Assembly: GCF_000331775.1 (NCBI RefSeq)
Contig: NZ_CAPJ01000178.1
Span: forward strand, 1 to 9,132
Origin: Xanthomonas translucens pv. translucens DSM 18974
Lineage (GTDB): Bacteria > Pseudomonadota > Gammaproteobacteria > Xanthomonadales > Xanthomonadaceae
Direction of reading: 5' to 3'
Length of the DNA: 9,132 nucleotides
Both the position numbers and the translations under genes were made by a program. Shown here in pieces: positions 6,670 to 9,132 of the stretch. Under the pieces are notes generated by a model that worked only from the letters and a program-made list of their open reading frames with translations, ran no database searches and was not told the origin of the DNA. Position 1 is the first letter of the stretch, and every line of letters starts with the position of its first letter.

Positions 6670-6696
6670 CGCGTTCTCCAGGGTCCACCAGCCAGA

Positions 6697-6766
6697 TTGT
6701 GGGAGCGACTTCAGCCGCGACAGGATCTACCGGGAAGGCCCGTCGCGACGGAAGTCGCTCCCACAA
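6697..6766. repeat. REP-like palindromic element, unit 1
   Basis: The arms TTGTGGGAGCGACTT (6697-6711) and AAGTCGCTCCCACAA (6752-6766) are perfect 15-bp complements. Pairing continues imperfectly inward, with CAGCCGCGAC on the left against GTCGCGACGG on the right. The core matches the 'TGTGGGAGCGACTTCAGCCGCGAC' theme frequent in xanthomonad (and, in a related form, Pseudomonas) intergenic DNA. It starts 28 bp after the phosphodiesterase stop and may also act as a 3'-end hairpin; a five-T run follows at about 6779-6783. Confidence 0.8.
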
Positions 6767-6787
6767 AAGAGCGGCGCGTTTTTCCCT

Positions 6788-6857
6788 TGTAGGAGCGGCT
6801 TCAGCCGCGAACGGATCTTCCTGGTGAAGCCCGGTCGCGGCTGAAGCCGCTCCTACA
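6788..6857. repeat. REP-like palindromic element, unit 2, with perfect 23-bp arms
   Basis: The left arm (6788-6810) and right arm (6835-6857) are perfect 23-bp complements around a 24-nt loop. The arm begins TGTAGGAGCGGC and ends CAGCCGCGA. Each arm carries its own small palindrome, GCGGCT-TC-AGCCGC. This is the commoner 'GTAGGAGCGG' subtype, while unit 1 is the 'GTGGGAGCGA' subtype, so the two are not a simple recent duplication. Such elements are usually mobilised by REP-associated tyrosine transposases encoded elsewhere; none is in this window. The stem would be a strong transcription or RNA-decay barrier after the receptor-phosphodiesterase unit. Confidence 0.88.
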
Positions 6858-6889
6858 GGGAGCACCCGCGGTCCGCCGGCATGCCGCGC

Positions 6890-6918
6890 TGGCCGCGGCG
6901 CCGCCGCATCGCGATAAT
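6890..6918 (+). promoter_or_regulatory. Candidate promoter for the YhhQ-like gene
   Basis: GATAAT (6913-6918, 5 of 6 to TATAAT) has a weak TGGCCG (6890-6895, 3 of 6 to TTGACA) 17 bp upstream. 'GATAAT' stands out in an otherwise GC-saturated stretch just after the palindromes. Transcription would start near 6925, leaving a leader of about 30 nt before ATG 6954. Confidence 0.4.
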
Positions 6919-6953
6919 GCGCCGCTTCGCCTCGCCTGCCGCGCAACCGCCCA

Positions 6954-7511
6954 ATGCCTCCGCTCTCCACGCCATCGCCCGCGTTCGCCGCGCTGACCCC
7001 GCGCGCGCTGCTGCTGGCGGTGCTGGCGATGGGCGCGGTGGTGCTGCTGTCGAACGTGCTGGTGCAGTTCCCGATCAACGACTGGCTGACCTGGGGCGCC
7101 TTCAGCTATCCGCTGGCGTTCCTGGTCAGCAACCTGATCAATCGCCGCTTCGGCCCGCGCGCCGCGCGGCGCGTGGCCTGGTGCGGCTTCGCGCTGGCGG
7201 TGCTGCTGTCGATCTGGATCGCCACCGCGCGCATCGCCGCCGCCTCGTGCCTGGCGTTCATCGCCGCGCAATTGCTGGATATCGCGGTGTTCGACCGCCT
7301 GCGCCGCGGCCGCTGGTGGCGCGCGCCGATCGTGTCCACCACCTGCAGCGCGACGCTGGACACGATGCTCTTCTGGTCGGTCGCCTTCGCCGGTTCGGCG
7401 CTGCCGTGGGTCAGCTGGGCTGCCGGCGATCTGGCGGTGAAACTCGGCATCGGCGTATGCCTGCTGGCGCCGTTCCGGGCGCTGCTGTGGCGCACCGCGC
7501 CGCCGCGCTGA
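6954..7511 (+). CDS. YhhQ/VUT-family membrane protein, likely queuosine-precursor transporter
   Basis: This 185-residue integral membrane protein belongs to PF02592. E. coli YhhQ of this family takes up queuosine precursors (preQ0/preQ1) for tRNA modification. About six hydrophobic segments are visible: roughly 17-38, 45-62, 72-90, 93-113, 124-145 and 151-178. The conserved family core is clear: 'ARIAAASCLAFIAAQLLDIA' (92-111) then 'VFDRLRRGRWWRAP' (112-125), and 'STTCSATLDTMLFW' (128-141), parallel to the ARIA-xAS, GQ-LDVHVFNRLR, WW-AP and DT-LFF blocks of YhhQ. It is shorter than E. coli YhhQ (221 residues) and lacks its loop between the third and fourth helices. At 59-61, where I recall Thr-Asp-Leu in relatives, it reads Ser-Asn-Leu. 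The ATG at 6954 has no clear ribosome-binding site but gives a sensible N-terminus. No queuosine-synthesis genes are nearby. Family is secure; substrate is inferred. Confidence 0.83.
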   Translation: MPPLSTPSPAFAALTPRALLLAVLAMGAVVLLSNVLVQFPINDWLTWGAFSYPLAFLVSNLINRRFGPRAARRVAWCGFALAVLLSIWIATARIAAASCLAFIAAQLLDIAVFDRLRRGRWWRAPIVSTTCSATLDTMLFWSVAFAGSALPWVSWAAGDLAVKLGIGVCLLAPFRALLWRTAPPR

Positions 7512-7512
7512 G

Positions 7513-7776
7513 CGCGCGACGCCGGTCCCGCCCCACGCCGGCTTCGCCCTGGCCGGGACGCAAACCTGTCTGTTCGAGGCCTCCTCCGGGCAGACGCTGG
7601 ACAGCGTGCGCGTGTTCGGCACCGCCACGTTGCATGCACAGGGCTGCGCCCTTAGCGCCGGGAAAGCAAGCCGTGGCAAACCTGCCTGTGTGGCGCTATT
7701 CGGCGTGAACCCGGACATGCTGGCGGCGACCGGCGCCGATGCGGTCTGGTTCCGGTCGCAGTACGGCAGCGTGTGA
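7513..7776 (+). pseudogene. Possible gene remnant encoding a C-terminal protein fragment
   Basis: This frame has no stop from 7441 to TGA 7774-7776. From about 7537 it reads like real protein, with a balanced residue mix and mostly G/C third positions: 'TCLFEASSGQTLDSVRVFG' (7564-7620) and 'ACVALFGVNPDMLAATGADA' (7684-7743), ending 'VWFRSQYGSV'. No ATG occurs before 7717, and the GTG at 7606 and TTG at 7630 have no good ribosome-binding site. The upstream part of the frame overlaps the YhhQ-like gene. The pattern fits a 5'-truncated gene whose start was lost. Three cysteines are spaced through it. I do not recognise the family. It ends 13 bp before the convergent glnE stop. It may instead be an unexpressed chance frame, since long open frames are common at this G+C. 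Confidence 0.35.
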
Positions 7777-7789
7777 GTGGCGGCGGCGC

Positions 7790-9132
7790 TCATCGCGGCG
7801 CTGCCTGGGTGTCGCGCCCGCCGACGAACGCGAGCTGCAGCGCGGCGGCGGCATCGCCAATCGCCGCCCGCGCTACGTCGATCTCCGCGCTGCGTGTGGT
7901 CAGCCGAGGGCGCCGGTCCAGGGTGCAGGCAAGCCCGGCGTCCACCAGCGTGGCGTGCGCGGCATGCAGGCCTTGCGCGGTGCCCACGCCCAGCCAGCCG
8001 GTGGCAGCCAATGCGTCGATCAGTGCCGGCGTCGCGCGCGGCACGGCCAGCGCGGGATGCTGCGCGGCGCCGAGCAGCACCCCGGCCTGCAGCAGGAATT
8101 CCAGATCGACCAGGCCGCCGGCGCCCTGCTTCAGGTCGAAGCGCGCGGCATCGCTGCGGTCCAGTTCGGCACGCATGCGTGCACGCATCTTCAATACTTC
8201 CTCGCGTAACTGCACCGCGTCGCGCGGGCGCGCCAGGGTCTGCGCGCGGACCTGCTCGAAGCGCTGCAGCAGCGCGGCATCGCCGGCCACGCCGCGCGCG
8301 CGCACCAGCGCCTGGTGTTCCCAGGTCCAGGCGCGCTCGCGCTGATAGTCGCTATAGCTGGCCAGCGACGACACCAGTGCGCCCTTGCCGCCGTCCGGGC
8401 GCAGGCGCACATCGATGTCGTACAGGCGGCCGCCGCCGGTGACCGCGCCGAGCAGCGCGATCACCTTCTGCGCCAGCCGCGCGAACCAGCGCCCGCTCTC
8501 CAGCGGCCGCGCGCCGTCCGAAGCCTCCACACCGGCGGCATGGTCGTACAGGAACACCAGGTCCAGGTCCGAGCCGATGCCCAGTTCGATGCCGCCGAGG
8601 CTGCCGTAGCCGATGATCGCGAAGCTGCCGCCAGGCACCTCGCCATGCGCAGCGGCTAGCTCGGCGCGGGCCAGGCGCAGCACGCTCAGCACCACGCCTT
8701 CGGCCAGTTCCGCCAGTTGTCGGGCGCTGTGCACCGCCGGTTGGCGCCGGTCCAGCGCGGCCAGGGCGATGCGGAAGCTCAGCGCCTGGCGTGCTTCGTT
8801 GAGGCCGCGCAGGGCGGCTTCCGGATCGTCGCCGGCGGCGGCAACCGCGCTGTCGCACAGCCGCTGCAGCGCCGCCCGATCCGGCATCGGCCCGGCGACG
8901 CGGCTGTCGAGCAGTTCGTCGAGCAACAGCGGATGCGCCACCAGCCGTTCGGACAGGAACGCGCTGCGCGCCAGCACATCGACCAGCCGCGCCAGCGCGC
9001 TGGGCTGTTCGTCGAGCAAGGCCAGATAACTGGCCCGGCGCAGGATCGCCTGCAGCAGGCCGAGCACGCGGTGCAACGCGGCATCGGCCTGCGGCGCGCG
9101 CGCGGCGGCGTGCAGCAACGCCGGCAGCACCC
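7790..9132 (-). CDS. glnE: Glutamine synthetase adenylyltransferase/adenylyl-removing enzyme, C-terminal half
   Basis: The visible 447 codons are the 3' end of a gene that continues past the right edge; the full enzyme is usually about 940-950 residues. GlnE attaches AMP to a tyrosine of glutamine synthetase to lower its activity when nitrogen is plentiful, and removes it when nitrogen is short, under PII control. The part seen is the C-terminal adenylyltransferase domain. Counting from the codon at 9130, the nucleotidyltransferase motif is '[20 protein letters not shown]' (174-193, metal-binding Asp188 and Asp190), followed by '[11 protein letters not shown]' (237-247, Asp238 and Asp240) and the GlnE-specific '[15 protein letters not shown]' (334-348). 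'SDLDLVF' after 'GYG' marks the transferase rather than the removase half. The GTG at 9130 is an internal valine codon, not a start. The protein ends '...[10 protein letters not shown]' at TGA 7792-7790. No frame disruption is seen. It converges on the fragment at 7513-7776. Confidence 0.94.
   Translation of the reverse strand, partial: VLPALLHAAARAPQADAALHRVLGLLQAILRRASYLALLDEQPSALARLVDVLARSAFLSERLVAHPLLLDELLDSRVAGPMPDRAALQRLCDSAVAAAGDDPEAALRGLNEARQALSFRIALAALDRRQPAVHSARQLAELAEGVVLSVLRLARAELAAAHGEVPGGSFAIIGYGSLGGIELGIGSDLDLVFLYDHAAGVEASDGARPLESGRWFARLAQKVIALLGAVTGGGRLYDIDVRLRPDGGKGALVSSLASYSDYQRERAWTWEHQALVRARGVAGDAALLQRFEQVRAQTLARPRDAVQLREEVLKMRARMRAELDRSDAARFDLKQGAGGLVDLEFLLQAGVLLGAAQHPALAVPRATPALIDALAATGWLGVGTAQGLHAAHATLVDAGLACTLDRRPRLTTRSAEIDVARAAIGDAAAALQLAFVGGRDTQAAPR

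Noticed and set aside
6697..6857. CRISPR-like array
   Set aside because: There are only two units, they are inverted repeats of different subtypes, and there are no uniform spacers or cas genes.
7525..7559. GTCCCG...CGGGAC as a terminator for the YhhQ-like gene
   Set aside because: The arms are only 6 bp with a 23-nt loop and no T-run; expected by chance in this G+C range.
6801..7793. 330-codon minus-strand frame over the YhhQ-like gene and the fragment
   Set aside because: It crosses a palindromic repeat, is antisense to a gene with clear family motifs, and is full of Arg/Ala/Gln-rich low-complexity sequence.

Overview
The window is about two-thirds G+C, and its genes use G/C at almost every third codon position. 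Gene content and a repeat family point to a xanthomonad (Xanthomonadaceae/Lysobacteraceae, most likely Xanthomonas or a close relative). The pointers are an S53 (sedolisin-type) secreted peptidase of the kind common in this family, a TonB-dependent receptor ending in Phe, and paired palindromes of the 'GTAGGAGCGGCTTCAGCCGCGA' type that litter xanthomonad intergenic regions. Genus is an inference; there is no rRNA or other marker in the window.

Layout. (1) 2-739 (+): 3' part of an ELM1-like (PF06258) gene, open at the left edge. (2) 746-823: stem-loops between two convergent genes. (3) 842-2722 (-): complete secreted S53 peptidase with signal peptide, propeptide and catalytic domain. (4) 2723-3220: a roughly 500-bp, comparatively AT-rich divergent intergenic region with a perfect 9-bp dyad, short repeated words and a candidate promoter. 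(5) 3221-5518 (+): TonB-dependent outer-membrane receptor, followed after 41 bp by (6) 5560-6669 (+): exported glycerophosphodiester phosphodiesterase; the two look like an operon. (7) 6697-6857: two REP-like palindromic elements. (8) 6954-7511 (+): YhhQ/VUT-family membrane transporter (queuosine-precursor transporter family). (9) 7513-7776 (+): an open frame with protein-like composition but no believable start, probably a gene remnant. (10) 7790-9132 (-): 3' half of glnE, with its adenylyltransferase domain, open at the right edge.

How they fit together. The clearest functional unit is the receptor-phosphodiesterase pair. The phosphodiesterase would hydrolyse glycerophosphodiesters (phospholipid head-group derivatives) in the periplasm or outside the cell, and the receptor would bring some substrate, perhaps that same class, across the outer membrane with TonB energy. 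The divergently transcribed peptidase shares the upstream region, so joint control is possible but not shown. The remaining genes (ELM1-like, YhhQ-like, glnE) look like ordinary chromosomal neighbours. I found no convincing new system. The best leads are the receptor-phosphodiesterase pair, the structured divergent control region and the unrecognised fragment upstream of glnE.
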